Of a stretch of DNA of 32,530 bases, positions 18,362-26,207 are shown one piece after another (the first letter of the stretch is position 1; every line of letters starts with the position of its first letter). Position numbers and translations under genes: made by a program. This DNA comes from an uncultured bacterium. GTDB lineage: Bacteria > UBP6 > UBA1177. Under the pieces are notes generated by a model, which ran no database searches, had not been told where the DNA came from, and saw nothing but the letters and a program-made list of their open reading frames with translations. The stretch spans positions 1 to 32,530 of the forward strand of contig CAJOMF010000019.1 of NCBI GenBank assembly GCA_905235605.1, read 5' to 3'.

Positions 18362-19378
18362 ATGAAAAAAATTTGCATTGTTCTGGCACTTTTTACGATG
18401 TTTCTGTTTATCGGGTGCGGATCGGACGAAGATGAAAGCGATCCTGTGACCGATACGACTGATACGGCAGCAGATACAGATTCAGATTCAGGCGATTCAC
18501 TGCCTGAAGCTCCCGACACTTCCGACAGCGGTGATCCGGCCGACGATACCGAGACTTCCGATGACGCTGATTCTTCCGATGATTCCGAAACTCCTGACGA
18601 GACCGGTTCTGAAGACCGTGACGAAATTCAGGATGAGGATGAAACTCAGGACGAAGGTGGAAACGAAAATAAAGATGAAGATGAAGTTCAGGACGACACC
18701 GAAACTCCCGATGACACCGAAACCCCGGATGACACGGAAGATCCGGCTTATGATGCAGATTCTTCCAATGACGATGATGATATCGCTGCAAATCCGTGTG
18801 AAGGCGTATCGTGCGGAAACGGCGGCGTATGCTCTGCAGAAAACGGCAGCGCGGTATGCAACTGCCCTGACGGATTCTACGACAAAAACACTGCGTGCAC
18901 TGCAATAACCTCACAGAAACCGGGCTGGATCGGCGTTCAGTGGCCTTTCACGATTTCGGCTTCTGTCGGTGAAACCGATTTCAATACTCTTACAGTTTTC
19001 GGCAGAATTTACGTTGAAGGCGTCACGGGCTGCCCGCTTTCAAACCATCCGCAGCAGAGCAGCTGGAAGGCACAGCTGGGCTATAAACAAGGGACAGGCA
19101 GCGCTGAATACCCGATCGTTGCAGGAACATGGACATGGATAAACGCAGGTTTCAACGAGGCGTTCACCTGCGACGACGGCAACCAGAATCACGAATATAT
19201 GGCTTCATTCCCGGCCACTGAAGCGGGAAACTTCATATATATTTTCAGATTTTCACTTGATAACGGCGCAACATGGTGGTATGCCGACAAAGGCAAGGGT
19301 CCTGACAACAGTGATCTTCCTAGACCCGATTTCATAACATCTGAAACGAACCATCCCGGAAAGGCGACAATCAACTAA
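18362..19378 (+). CDS. lipoprotein with acidic linker and EGF-like motif
   Basis: Lipoprotein of 338 aa. The signal peptide MKKICIVLALFTMFLFIGC has its lipobox Cys at 19. Residues about 22-140 form a long Asp/Thr/Glu/Ser/Pro linker. An EGF-like cysteine motif follows (NPCEGVSCGNGGVCSAENG, CNCPDGF, CTAI; six Cys). The last ~160 residues are a folded domain beginning KPGWIGVQWPFTISASVGE, with aromatic residues and two Cys, beta-rich in appearance and of unknown family. The linker probably lifts the domain off the membrane. GAGG lies 8 bases before the ATG. Possible roles are surface binding or a cell-envelope accessory; nothing enzymatic is visible. It belongs to a group of similarly built lipoproteins in this window (19482, 22848, 26438). 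Confidence 0.85.
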   Translation: MKKICIVLALFTMFLFIGCGSDEDESDPVTDTTDTAADTDSDSGDSLPEAPDTSDSGDPADDTETSDDADSSDDSETPDETGSEDRDEIQDEDETQDEGGNENKDEDEVQDDTETPDDTETPDDTEDPAYDADSSNDDDDIAANPCEGVSCGNGGVCSAENGSAVCNCPDGFYDKNTACTAITSQKPGWIGVQWPFTISASVGETDFNTLTVFGRIYVEGVTGCPLSNHPQQSSWKAQLGYKQGTGSAEYPIVAGTWTWINAGFNEAFTCDDGNQNHEYMASFPATEAGNFIYIFRFSLDNGATWWYADKGKGPDNSDLPRPDFITSETNHPGKATIN

Positions 19379-19420
19379 ACAGTTTTTCCTCTTCACCGGC
19401 AAAAACATCTCATTCTTTCC

Positions 19421-19448
19421 TTGCCTTTTGTTCAAGAATCATTAGAAT
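19421..19448 (+). promoter_or_regulatory. sigma-70 promoter of the type-3 repeat lipoprotein
   Basis: TTGCCT (19421-19426), 16 bases, TAGAAT (19443-19448), six bases, then six T. Hexamers and spacer length are identical to those of the promoter at 18300, with only a few differences up to the start codon. Confidence 0.75.
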
Positions 19449-19481
19449 TTTTTGTTTTTTGACTTTTATTGAGGTTTCGAG

Positions 19482-20546
19482 ATGAAAAAAACAGTTATTT
19501 TCGCGATTTTTCTTTCATTTTTCTTTTTCGGCTGCCTGGAAACAACCAAACTCGTAAGTTCAGGAACTTTCGAGAACGAGGACAGCGATCCGCAGAAGGA
19601 TGATCAGGACGAAGTATCGGATGATCCCGATGATGAAGAGACTGACAGCGACCGTCCGGAAAGAGACGATGACCGCGAAAGACCTTCAAACGACGACAGC
19701 GGCGAAGGCGAAGAAGACGGATGGAACGGCGAAGAAGACGATCCCGATGAAAGACCTGACAGCGACCGTCCGGAAAGAGACGAAGACAGACCGCTACAGG
19801 ACGAAGACTCTCCTGTAAACGATGATGATACCACGGCAGACAGTGACGGAGACGGAGTTATCGACAGCGAGGACGGATGTCCTGCTGATCCCGCAAAAAC
19901 CGAGCCCGGAGTGTGCGGATGCGGGGTCGCCGATGAAGGTGATTTGGACGGAGACGGGATCCTCGACTGCGTGGACAACTGCAAAAACGATAAAAACGAG
20001 GACCAGAACGATCTTGACGGTGACGGAATCGGTGATGCCTGCGACGACGATATCGACGGTGACGGTGTAAAAAATATCGAAGACAACTGCGTTATGATCT
20101 ACAATCCGAAAGAAGGGAACATCTTCTCTCAGAAACAGCCCGACCTTGACGGAGACGGCATAGGCGATGCCTGCGACGACGACATCGACGGTGATAATAT
20201 TCCTAACGGCGAAGACAACTGTCCGAACGACGCAAATGCCGATCAGACCGACCTCGACGGCGATGGTGTTGGGGATGCCTGCGACGTATGCCCGGATGAC
20301 GCGGCAAAATCGATCGATGCAGGTGTATGCGGATGCGGAGTTCCGGAAACAGATACCGACGGTGACGGAGTTCTTGACTGCAAGGACAACTGCATCAATG
20401 TTTTCAACGGTTCGCAGCTCGACAGCGACGGCGACGGAATCGGAGACGCATGCGATGAACATCCTTTTGAAAAAGACACACCGGAACCGACAACAGATCC
20501 GAGTGACCCGAGCGACCCGACTGACCCGAGTGACCCGAGTGAATAA
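19482..20546 (+). CDS. lipoprotein with thrombospondin type 3 calcium-binding repeats
   Basis: Lipoprotein of 354 aa. The signal peptide MKKTVIFAIFLSFFFFGC ends at a lipobox Cys (18). An acidic/Arg linker (about 30-120) contains a repeated DSDRPERD block. From about 120 to 330 it carries thrombospondin type 3-like repeats: DSDGDGVIDSEDGCP, DLDGDGILDCVDNC, DLDGDGIGDACDDD and further copies. Each has the DxDGDG loop known to bind calcium, and cysteines are spaced for disulphides. The tail is DPSDPSDPTDPSDPSE, from a 9-bp DNA repeat. A stiff calcium-stabilised rod anchored in the outer membrane is the expected form. The gene has its own promoter (19421-19448) and is followed by a stem-loop at 20560. 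Confidence 0.88.
   Translation: MKKTVIFAIFLSFFFFGCLETTKLVSSGTFENEDSDPQKDDQDEVSDDPDDEETDSDRPERDDDRERPSNDDSGEGEEDGWNGEEDDPDERPDSDRPERDEDRPLQDEDSPVNDDDTTADSDGDGVIDSEDGCPADPAKTEPGVCGCGVADEGDLDGDGILDCVDNCKNDKNEDQNDLDGDGIGDACDDDIDGDGVKNIEDNCVMIYNPKEGNIFSQKQPDLDGDGIGDACDDDIDGDNIPNGEDNCPNDANADQTDLDGDGVGDACDVCPDDAAKSIDAGVCGCGVPETDTDGDGVLDCKDNCINVFNGSQLDSDGDGIGDACDEHPFEKDTPEPTTDPSDPSDPTDPSDPSE
19642..19783 (+). repeat. 28-bp direct repeat pair inside the lipoprotein linker
   Basis: A perfect 28-base repeat occurs at 19642-19669 and 19756-19783, 114 bases apart, encoding TDSDRPERDD and PDSDRPERDE. It lies in the low-complexity linker, where unequal recombination could change linker length by 38 codons without a frameshift. 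Confidence 0.8.
20496..20540 (+). repeat. five tandem 9-bp units encoding DPS/DPT
   Basis: Units of the form GACCCGAGT start at 20496, 20505, 20514, 20523 and 20532, with one to three base differences among them. They encode the C-terminal Asp-Pro-Ser/Thr repeats of the lipoprotein just before its stop. Copy changes would be in frame. Confidence 0.85.
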
Positions 20547-20559
20547 TTTTGCGGCTTTG

Positions 20560-20600
20560 TCGGCGGCCGGCTCTAAGGATCCTGAGGAATGCGCCGCCGA
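20560..20600 (+). repeat. GGCGGC-bounded stem-loop after the type-3 repeat lipoprotein
   Basis: TCGGCGGC (20560-20567) pairs with GCCGCCGA (20593-20600). The loop contains CTC...GAG around the palindrome AGGATCCT. It starts 13 bases after the stop of the preceding gene and ends 20 bases before the next start. There is no T-run after it. It may act as a transcript 3'-end structure or a partial terminator between the lipoprotein and the mechanosensitive channel. Confidence 0.6.
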
Positions 20601-20620
20601 AATAAAAAAGCGAGGTGAAA

Positions 20621-21901
20621 ATGAAACCGCTTTTTAAAATCGTCACGCCTGATATTTTTTCCGATTTTTTTGCGGCACACACACTGCTGCATGCTCTCTA
20701 CAATTTCATTGTTGTCTCATTGATTGCGATGATATTTACTTTCGCGGCAAGAAAAATCGTAGATGTAATAATAAAATTCGCCGTGACCCGGACAAAAACA
20801 AAATGGGATGACGTATTTTTCAACCACGGTGTTTTTTCAAAGTTCGTGAATATGGTCCCGGCTCTCGTTTTCTACTGGTCGGCATTTTCGTTCGAGCGCG
20901 GCGGTCACTGGCTGAAAAAGCTCTCCTTCTGCATAATAATCCTCGTCATCATGGATATTCTGCGCGCCGCCAACAAGGCGATGCTCGAAATCTACGACAC
21001 TTTTGAAATATCGAAAGACAGGCCTCTCAAAGGTCTCATGCAGATAATCCTAATCGTCATCTACTGCGTAGGTTTCATCGCGATGATCTCGATCTTGCTC
21101 GACAAATCCCCTGCCCTGCTGCTGAGCGGTTTTGGTGCGATGACGGCCGTCCTTCTGCTGATTTTCCGTGACACGATACTCGGTTTCGTCGCAGGTCTTC
21201 AGATCGCGGCAAACAATTCGATACGCAAAGGAGACTGGATCGTAATGCCGCAGAACAACGCAGACGGTGAAGTCATCGACATCGCGCTCCACACTGTAAA
21301 GATCCAGAACTGGGACAAAACCATCGCCAACATCCCGACTCATAAATTCATGGAAGAGAGCTTTATCAACTGGCGCGGCATGGTCGAATCGGGCGGACGC
21401 CGTATAAGCAGGAATATTCTTTTCGATGTTTCATCCGTCAGAAGGCTTACCGACGAAGAAATTGAAAAACTCGGCAAAATCGACCTCATCGCCGGCTACA
21501 TCAAGGCAAAAACAACCGAAATCGAGCATTGGAACGCAAATGCCGACAGCTCTGCTCCGGTGAACATGCGCAGGCTCACGAATATCGGGACTTTCCGCGA
21601 ATACGCAAAGCAGTATCTTCTGCACAACGATCTCTTGAGACACGATCTCACGCTCATCGTCAGGCAGATGCCGCAGACTGAGCACGGACTTCCGCTTCAG
21701 ATCTACGCTTTCACAAAAACGACGGAATGGGCCGGCTACGAAGCTGTCCAATCCGATATTTTCGATCACCTCATCTCAACCGCATCATTCTTCGGGCTGC
21801 GCCTGTACCAGCAGCCTGGATGGCATGACATTCAGATCGTTGCCGAAAAACTCGGCGGTAAATTAAATGCAGAAAATAAAGAAACTGATAAAAACGCTTA
21901 A
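20621..21901 (+). CDS. mechanosensitive ion channel, MscS family (YbdG-like)
   Basis: Inner-membrane channel of 426 aa that would release solutes upon hypo-osmotic shock. About five hydrophobic segments lie between residues 20 and 190. The last (LLLSGFGAMTAVLLLIFRDTILGFVAGLQIAANNSIRKGDWI) is the MscS pore-lining helix running into the beta domain. The long cytoplasmic part, with RRISRNILFD and MRRLTNIGTFREYAKQYLLHN, matches the YbdG/MscM-like branch rather than the short MscS. The ATG at 20621 follows GAGG with 5 bases between. The GTG at 20615 would place the ribosome-binding sequence inside the gene and is rejected. Its end overlaps the next gene by 35 bases, indicating co-translation. No promoter is obvious directly upstream. 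Confidence 0.9.
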   Translation: MKPLFKIVTPDIFSDFFAAHTLLHALYNFIVVSLIAMIFTFAARKIVDVIIKFAVTRTKTKWDDVFFNHGVFSKFVNMVPALVFYWSAFSFERGGHWLKKLSFCIIILVIMDILRAANKAMLEIYDTFEISKDRPLKGLMQIILIVIYCVGFIAMISILLDKSPALLLSGFGAMTAVLLLIFRDTILGFVAGLQIAANNSIRKGDWIVMPQNNADGEVIDIALHTVKIQNWDKTIANIPTHKFMEESFINWRGMVESGGRRISRNILFDVSSVRRLTDEEIEKLGKIDLIAGYIKAKTTEIEHWNANADSSAPVNMRRLTNIGTFREYAKQYLLHNDLLRHDLTLIVRQMPQTEHGLPLQIYAFTKTTEWAGYEAVQSDIFDHLISTASFFGLRLYQQPGWHDIQIVAEKLGGKLNAENKETDKNA

Positions 21902-22832
21902 AGGCAGAAAACGGATTTTCATCCAGACACACAACTATCCGGATCACGATGCAGTCGCTTCGGCATTCGCGCTGCAGTATCTGCTTAAAAACTTCAAAAT
22001 AGAATCGAACATCATTTTTCACGGAGACATCCTGCGGGATTCACTGCAAAAAATGATCGACAGGCTGAATATCCCGATACTTCCGCACTACAAATACGGA
22101 CTCAGCGAAGAAGACACTATCGTGATCGTCGATGCCAACAAAAAAAACAAAAACGTTGCAACTTTGAAGGGAAATGTCGCCGCAGTCATCGACCACCATC
22201 CCGGGATCGAACACGAAGACCTCGAATTCTGTGACATCAGAAGCGATTACGGTGCATGCGCCAGCATAATTTTTTCATATTTCGCGGAACTTATGCTGGA
22301 ACCCGGCAGAGAAGTTGCGACTGCGCTTCATGCCGGAATAGTCTTCGACACGCACCAGTTCACGCGGAACGCAAATCCGATCGACATAGAAACTGTAGCA
22401 ATGCTTTACAATGTGAGTGATGTAAATTTTGTAAATTCGCTTGTCAGGAACTCTATAAAACTCAATGATTTCAGTCAATACAAATACATTCTGGAAAAAC
22501 TCCGCGTCAAAGGGAACTTTGCATACTGTCACTTTCCCGACGGCTGCAACAAAGACTTACTGGCGATCCTGGCAGATTACATCCTTTCGGCTGAAGAAAT
22601 CGAATTCGTCGTCCTTTCAGCACAGTCCGTCGAAGGCATCTCTTTCTGCGTCCGCAGCGAGATCCCGGAAATCCCGGCTAACACGGCAGTCCAGAAACTC
22701 CTTGCAGGAATAGGCTCAGGCGGCGGTCACATCGATATGGCAGGCGGCAGGATCCCGAACGCCAGGGATTTTGATTCAGAAAACATTTTCCGAACAGGCG
22801 TCGCGATTGCAAACGGAAGAATAAAATTATAA
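21867..22832 (+). CDS. DHH/DHHA1 phosphoesterase (NrnA-like)
   Basis: Phosphoesterase of 321 aa with the DHH-DHHA1 architecture. Metal-binding motifs are DHD (26-28, in NYPDHDAVAS), Asp in VIVDANKK, DHH in IDHHPGIEHED, and an Asp in GIVFDTHQFTR. The C-terminal DHHA1 domain has the GSGGGHIDMAGG substrate-binding loop. Relatives hydrolyse nanoRNA, pAp or cyclic dinucleotides (NrnA, GdpP and others). The absence of membrane, PAS or GGDEF domains favours an NrnA-type enzyme, but the substrate cannot be read from sequence. The start lies inside the end of the channel gene. The S10 peptidase gene follows 15 bases later, so the three form one operon. Confidence 0.85.
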   Translation: MQKIKKLIKTLKGRKRIFIQTHNYPDHDAVASAFALQYLLKNFKIESNIIFHGDILRDSLQKMIDRLNIPILPHYKYGLSEEDTIVIVDANKKNKNVATLKGNVAAVIDHHPGIEHEDLEFCDIRSDYGACASIIFSYFAELMLEPGREVATALHAGIVFDTHQFTRNANPIDIETVAMLYNVSDVNFVNSLVRNSIKLNDFSQYKYILEKLRVKGNFAYCHFPDGCNKDLLAILADYILSAEEIEFVVLSAQSVEGISFCVRSEIPEIPANTAVQKLLAGIGSGGGHIDMAGGRIPNARDFDSENIFRTGVAIANGRIKL

Positions 22833-22847
22833 ATTATGGAGATCAAA

Positions 22848-24716
22848 ATGAAGAAATCCCTTGTTTTCACGGCATTTGTGCTGATTTTTGCAGTTTCGTG
22901 CAGCAACAGCACATCAAAAATCACACCGGACAGCGATCCGTGGAGCGAAGACAACGATCAGATTACGGAAAACGATAATGATACGGAAACACCGGACGGC
23001 GGCGATACGGACTACGACGGAGATACCGTTGACACAGAAACTCCGGACAAAGAGAACGACGATGACGGCACGATACCTGATGAAGACACTCCTGAAGAGC
23101 ATCAAGTCCCGTCGACACACAAATGCAGGGAAGTTTCAGACAGCATGCCGGAAAGCGCTCCGGTTACCTCTGTCGAAGGGCTCGGTTACGAATCCGGTTT
23201 CATCTATCTCGAAGAAAATGAATACATTCTCAGTAACCGCAGCAATAAAAGCGGCAGAGTAAAAATGTGGTACAACTTCCAGCCGGCAGATGAAAATCCG
23301 GAAACAAAACCGCTTTTTGTTTTCTACAACGGCGGTCCAGGCTCCTCTTCGGCACTTGTTTTCCTTTACAACACGGCAAAAAGGACAGCCGATCAGGCAT
23401 GTTCCGAAAAAGGTTTCGCTGAAAACGAAACGAGCTGGACACAGTTGGGGAATCTGCTTTACATCGATGCACGTCAGACCGGTTTTTCCTATGGAATTAT
23501 TGATGATCCGACAAATGCAAACAGCCGTTCGTCATATTTTTCGACTTCAAATTTCAACGTTTTTGCAGACGCGGCAGACTTTATCCGCGTGATCTTGCGC
23601 TTTTTGGAAAACCATCCGAAAATAAAGGCTAACCCTGTGATCCCGGCAGGTGAAAGCTACGGAGGAACAAGAACGACCGCGCTTATCAACATCCTTCTCA
23701 ATGTCGCCGACTATGCTGAAAACAACAGGGTTTTCTACGACGAAGCGCTTTTTAACGAGATCGCACGCCACTTCCGGGAAATTGATCCGTCGATAACCGG
23801 AATGCCCTCAAAAACAGACGTTGTAAAACAGTTCGGCAGACAGATCATGATCCAGCCGCTCGTAATGGGACAGAAACAGATGGATGCAGCAGGTGAACTT
23901 CTTGAACTGAGCAGCAGCCCGATGTACACGATCCAGCAGGAGACAGGGCAGATATACAGACCATGCGGAAATTCATGGAACTGCTCGAAATACAACAACG
24001 CGATAAATTATGTCGAGAACGCAGACCGCGACATCTATTCATACCGCAGGCCGTATAACTGGCTTTTCGACTACACCGATGTCGGAACAGCGAAAATGCT
24101 CCAGATGCCGATGTTCGAAGAGTTCATAATGAACGATCCGACAAAAATAAACGAGCTTTACGCGGAAAACAGGTCGGCAGAAGGTGCGTTCAGATACAAC
24201 AGTGAAAACGGATACTTAAGAAATTTTGCAGCGTTTGACACTCTTAACAAAGTTCCCGAAATTGAAAAAACTGTCATTCTGGCACGTATCAGCCAGAGGA
24301 ACACCCATCCTCTTTCGAGCGGGAATCTGGACAGCTTTTTCGGAGAACTCCCGGCTTACGATGAGTATCATGTAGATTTGTATTATCCGATAACTTCAAC
24401 ATTTTACTATGCTGCTGTAACCCCTTACAGCGATGTCAACGGTGAAATGTTCCTTGAAAACATAAAAACCGCTAAAACTTTCATAACCCAGGCTGAAGAG
24501 GATATCGTCATCTACGCAAAAGGAATTCCTGAAGCTGCAAAAAGTTTCAGCAGCGTTTCGGGAGTAGACACAGAAGACAACTCTTTCACAGTTCATTTCA
24601 AAGAGGGAGAGTCTGCGAAAGTCACATTCCCGTTCTATCCCGAAAGTTCTCACAGTGTCTCTGTGAACCAGCCGGTGAAATTCTTCAACGACGTTAAGAA
24701 CTGGCTGGAAGAATAG
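22848..24716 (+). CDS. lipoprotein of the serine carboxypeptidase family (peptidase S10)
   Basis: Exported lipoprotein of 622 aa. The signal peptide MKKSLVFTAFVLIFAVSC has its lipobox Cys at 18, followed by an acidic Asp/Thr/Glu/Pro linker to about residue 90. The enzyme domain has the S10 hallmarks: NGGPGSSS (oxyanion region, about 161-168), TGFSYG, catalytic Ser270 in GESYGGTR, a candidate Asp552 in AEEDIVIYAKG, and candidate His602 in SSHSVSVNQP, which matches the family's GH.VP.DQP element. Such enzymes remove C-terminal residues from peptides; here it would act in the periplasm or on the outer surface. The ATG at 22848 is preferred over 22836 because GGAG lies 6 bases upstream of it. A GCGGCGG-bounded repeat begins at its stop codon. 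Confidence 0.88.
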   Translation: MKKSLVFTAFVLIFAVSCSNSTSKITPDSDPWSEDNDQITENDNDTETPDGGDTDYDGDTVDTETPDKENDDDGTIPDEDTPEEHQVPSTHKCREVSDSMPESAPVTSVEGLGYESGFIYLEENEYILSNRSNKSGRVKMWYNFQPADENPETKPLFVFYNGGPGSSSALVFLYNTAKRTADQACSEKGFAENETSWTQLGNLLYIDARQTGFSYGIIDDPTNANSRSSYFSTSNFNVFADAADFIRVILRFLENHPKIKANPVIPAGESYGGTRTTALINILLNVADYAENNRVFYDEALFNEIARHFREIDPSITGMPSKTDVVKQFGRQIMIQPLVMGQKQMDAAGELLELSSSPMYTIQQETGQIYRPCGNSWNCSKYNNAINYVENADRDIYSYRRPYNWLFDYTDVGTAKMLQMPMFEEFIMNDPTKINELYAENRSAEGAFRYNSENGYLRNFAAFDTLNKVPEIEKTVILARISQRNTHPLSSGNLDSFFGELPAYDEYHVDLYYPITSTFYYAAVTPYSDVNGEMFLENIKTAKTFITQAEEDIVIYAKGIPEAAKSFSSVSGVDTEDNSFTVHFKEGESAKVTFPFYPESSHSVSVNQPVKFFNDVKNWLEE

Positions 24717-24825
24717 CGGCGGAAAACCTGATCGGGATCCCGAGATTCCGAGATTACGTGATATCGACCGCCGCCGGGATAACGTTATCCCGTGATACCG
24801 GAATCACGTAATAAAAAGCGGCGGC
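24716..24825. repeat. compound GCGGCGG/CCGCCGC palindromic element between convergent genes
   Basis: GCGGCGG (24716-24722), CCGCCGC (24768-24774) and GCGGCGGC (24818-24825) can form two alternative hairpins through the central copy. Immediately after the central copy lies a perfect 18-bp palindrome, CGGGATAACGTTATCCCG (24775-24792). The spacers contain repeated words of the type CCGAGAT and CGTGAT. It separates the convergent S10 and rubrerythrin genes and overlaps the last base of the S10 stop. A bidirectional transcription stop is possible, but no clear T-run follows on the S10 strand. Sequence words are shared with the element at 18237-18297. Confidence 0.7.
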
Positions 24826-24833
24826 AAAAAGAT

Positions 24834-25427
24834 TTATTTTCCGAAATATCTTTCAAGAAGTCCTTTGAGAGCCTTGCCGTGACGTGCTTCGTCGCGTGCC
24901 ATCTCGTGAACTGTGTCGTGGATCGCGTCAAGACCGTTCTGTTTTGCGCATTTTGCAAGTTCTACTTTTCCTGTAGTTGCGCCGAATTCGCAGTCGACAC
25001 GCCATTTGAGGTTGGCTTCGGTCGAATTTTTCATATTCGGTTCAAGCGTTTCGCCCAGAAGTTCCGCAAATTTTGCAGCGTGATCAGCCTCTTCGAAAGC
25101 TGCTTTTTCCCAGTAGAGACCGATTTCGGGGTAACCTTCCCTGTGAGCGACCCTTGCCATGCAGAGATACATCCCGACTTCCGAACATTCACCGGTGAAG
25201 TTCGACTTGAGCTGCTCAAGGATGAATTTCTTGTCTTCTTCAGAAATGTTTTCGTTGTTCTCTACATTTTTGCCGTAAAAACCGAACTCGTGCTCTGCAG
25301 CAAGTTTGAGCTCGTCTTTGATCTCTTCGAACATTTTTGCCGGAGCTTTGCATACCGGGCATTTTTCCGGAGCTGACTCACCCTCATAAACATAACCGCA
25401 AACCTTGCAAACGAATCTTTTTTTCAT
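24834..25427 (-). CDS. reverse-type rubrerythrin
   Basis: Non-haem iron peroxidase of 197 aa. The rubredoxin domain is at the N-terminus (Cys7-x2-Cys10 and Cys23-x2-Cys26, [12 protein letters not shown] and EKCPVCKAP), followed by a four-helix ferritin-like di-iron domain ([53 protein letters not shown]). Domains in this order define reverse rubrerythrin, studied in clostridia, where it reduces hydrogen peroxide and oxygen using NAD(P)H-linked electron donors. This points to an anaerobe coping with oxygen. GAGGAGG precedes the ATG. It shares an intergenic region with the divergent gene at 25587, where an inverted repeat (25506-25528) covers its likely -35 TTGACA. Confidence 0.93.
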   Translation of the reverse strand: MKKRFVCKVCGYVYEGESAPEKCPVCKAPAKMFEEIKDELKLAAEHEFGFYGKNVENNENISEEDKKFILEQLKSNFTGECSEVGMYLCMARVAHREGYPEIGLYWEKAAFEEADHAAKFAELLGETLEPNMKNSTEANLKWRVDCEFGATTGKVELAKCAKQNGLDAIHDTVHEMARDEARHGKALKGLLERYFGK

Positions 25428-25505
25428 AACTTCCTCCTCATAAAATCAAGCCAAAATATTTGTCGGAAACAATTTTCCGATAAAACCGCATACAGGAAAG
25501 GCTTA

Positions 25506-25528
25506 TTGTCATTTTGCGGGAATGTCAA
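25506..25528. promoter_or_regulatory. inverted repeat in the rubrerythrin upstream region, possible operator
   Basis: TTGTCATT (25506-25513) and AATGTCAA (25521-25528) form an imperfect inverted repeat with a 7-base centre. On the minus strand the right arm gives TTGACATT, a consensus -35 facing rubrerythrin. A -10 about 15 bases on (AATAAG) is weak. A repressor or redox-responsive regulator could bind here; no specific family is indicated. Confidence 0.35.
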
Positions 25529-25536
25529 TTTTCATA

Positions 25537-25563
25537 TTGATTTTTTTATTATGAACTTATAAG
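25537..25563 (+). promoter_or_regulatory. probable promoter of the LRAT-type gene
   Basis: TTGATT (25537-25542), 15 bases, TATAAG (25558-25563). AGGAGG follows just before the ATG at 25587. The spacer is one base shorter than in most promoters here and there is no T-run at the start site, so this is less certain. Confidence 0.4.
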
Positions 25564-25586
25564 ATAGTGCGGTTTCAGGAGGAAAA

Positions 25587-26126
25587 ATGACCGATTTAAT
25601 ATTACATCACGAAAACGGCAATAATATCAAAAGAGTTGTAAGAGACGATGAAATCCGGTTCGGAGACGTTGTCGGAGTCCACAGAATGCGCGGTCTTTAC
25701 GACCACTACGGAATCTACACAGGAAACGGCGGAATGATCCACTACGCCGATCCGTCGGGCGATTTCGGCACTAACATCATCGTCCACAGAACGACTTTGA
25801 AGGCGTTCAAAGAGGATTCGGAATACCTTTTCGTCATCGATTTCGACAAATTCATCAGAAAAAATCAGGTAAAGATTTTCGATATCATCACCCCGTTCGG
25901 AATAAACGTCTCAAAACTCCTCATCGCCCTGCTCGGAAACAGCAGCTACCGCATTTATTCCCCTGAAGAGACGGTTAAGCGCGCCGAAAGCCGCCTCGGA
26001 GAAAGGCAGTACAACATCGCGACGAACAACTGCGAACACTTCGCGATATGGTGCAAAACCGGTGTCAGCGAATCAACGCAGATCGAAAATTTTCTTCAAA
26101 AAATCAGAGAAATCAGGATACACTGA
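25587..26126 (+). CDS. LRAT / NlpC-P60-like papain-fold protein
   Basis: Protein of 179 aa with no signal peptide. It has the circularly permuted papain-fold (NlpC/P60, LRAT/H-REV107) layout: His40 in YDHYGIYTG, His52 in MIHYADPSG, and the nucleophile Cys149 in TNNCEHFAIWCKTG. The NCEHF box is the typical LRAT signature. Family members act as acyltransferases, phospholipases or thiol hydrolases. The substrate here is unknown, and a lipid- or amide-bond enzyme acting in the cytoplasm is the most I can infer. AGGAGG precedes the ATG. It is divergent from rubrerythrin and followed after 81 bases by ferredoxin, which has its own promoter. Confidence 0.85.
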   Translation: MTDLILHHENGNNIKRVVRDDEIRFGDVVGVHRMRGLYDHYGIYTGNGGMIHYADPSGDFGTNIIVHRTTLKAFKEDSEYLFVIDFDKFIRKNQVKIFDIITPFGINVSKLLIALLGNSSYRIYSPEETVKRAESRLGERQYNIATNNCEHFAIWCKTGVSESTQIENFLQKIREIRIH

Positions 26127-26134
26127 GTTTTTCC

Positions 26135-26163
26135 TTGACAAAAGTCCGTTCTCAAACTAAAAA
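26135..26163 (+). promoter_or_regulatory. promoter of the ferredoxin gene
   Basis: TTGACA (26135-26140), 17 bases, TAAAAA (26158-26163), then TAGCGGC and five T. The -35 is perfect and the -10 weak. The leader to the ATG at 26208 is about 38 bases. Confidence 0.6.
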
Positions 26164-26207
26164 TAGCGGCTTTTTAGCGTTTATTAACACGGTACGAGGA
26201 GAAAAAA

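Noticed and set aside
18531-18908. Alternative-frame ORFs inside the acidic-linker lipoproteins (also 19604-20462, 26487-26774)
   Set aside because: They arise because the repetitive GA/AC-rich linker DNA lacks stops in all frames. The lipoprotein frame has the signal peptide, lipobox and ribosome-binding site; the others do not.
20615-20620. GTG start for the mechanosensitive channel
   Set aside because: The GAGG ribosome-binding sequence overlaps this codon and is correctly spaced for the ATG at 20621.
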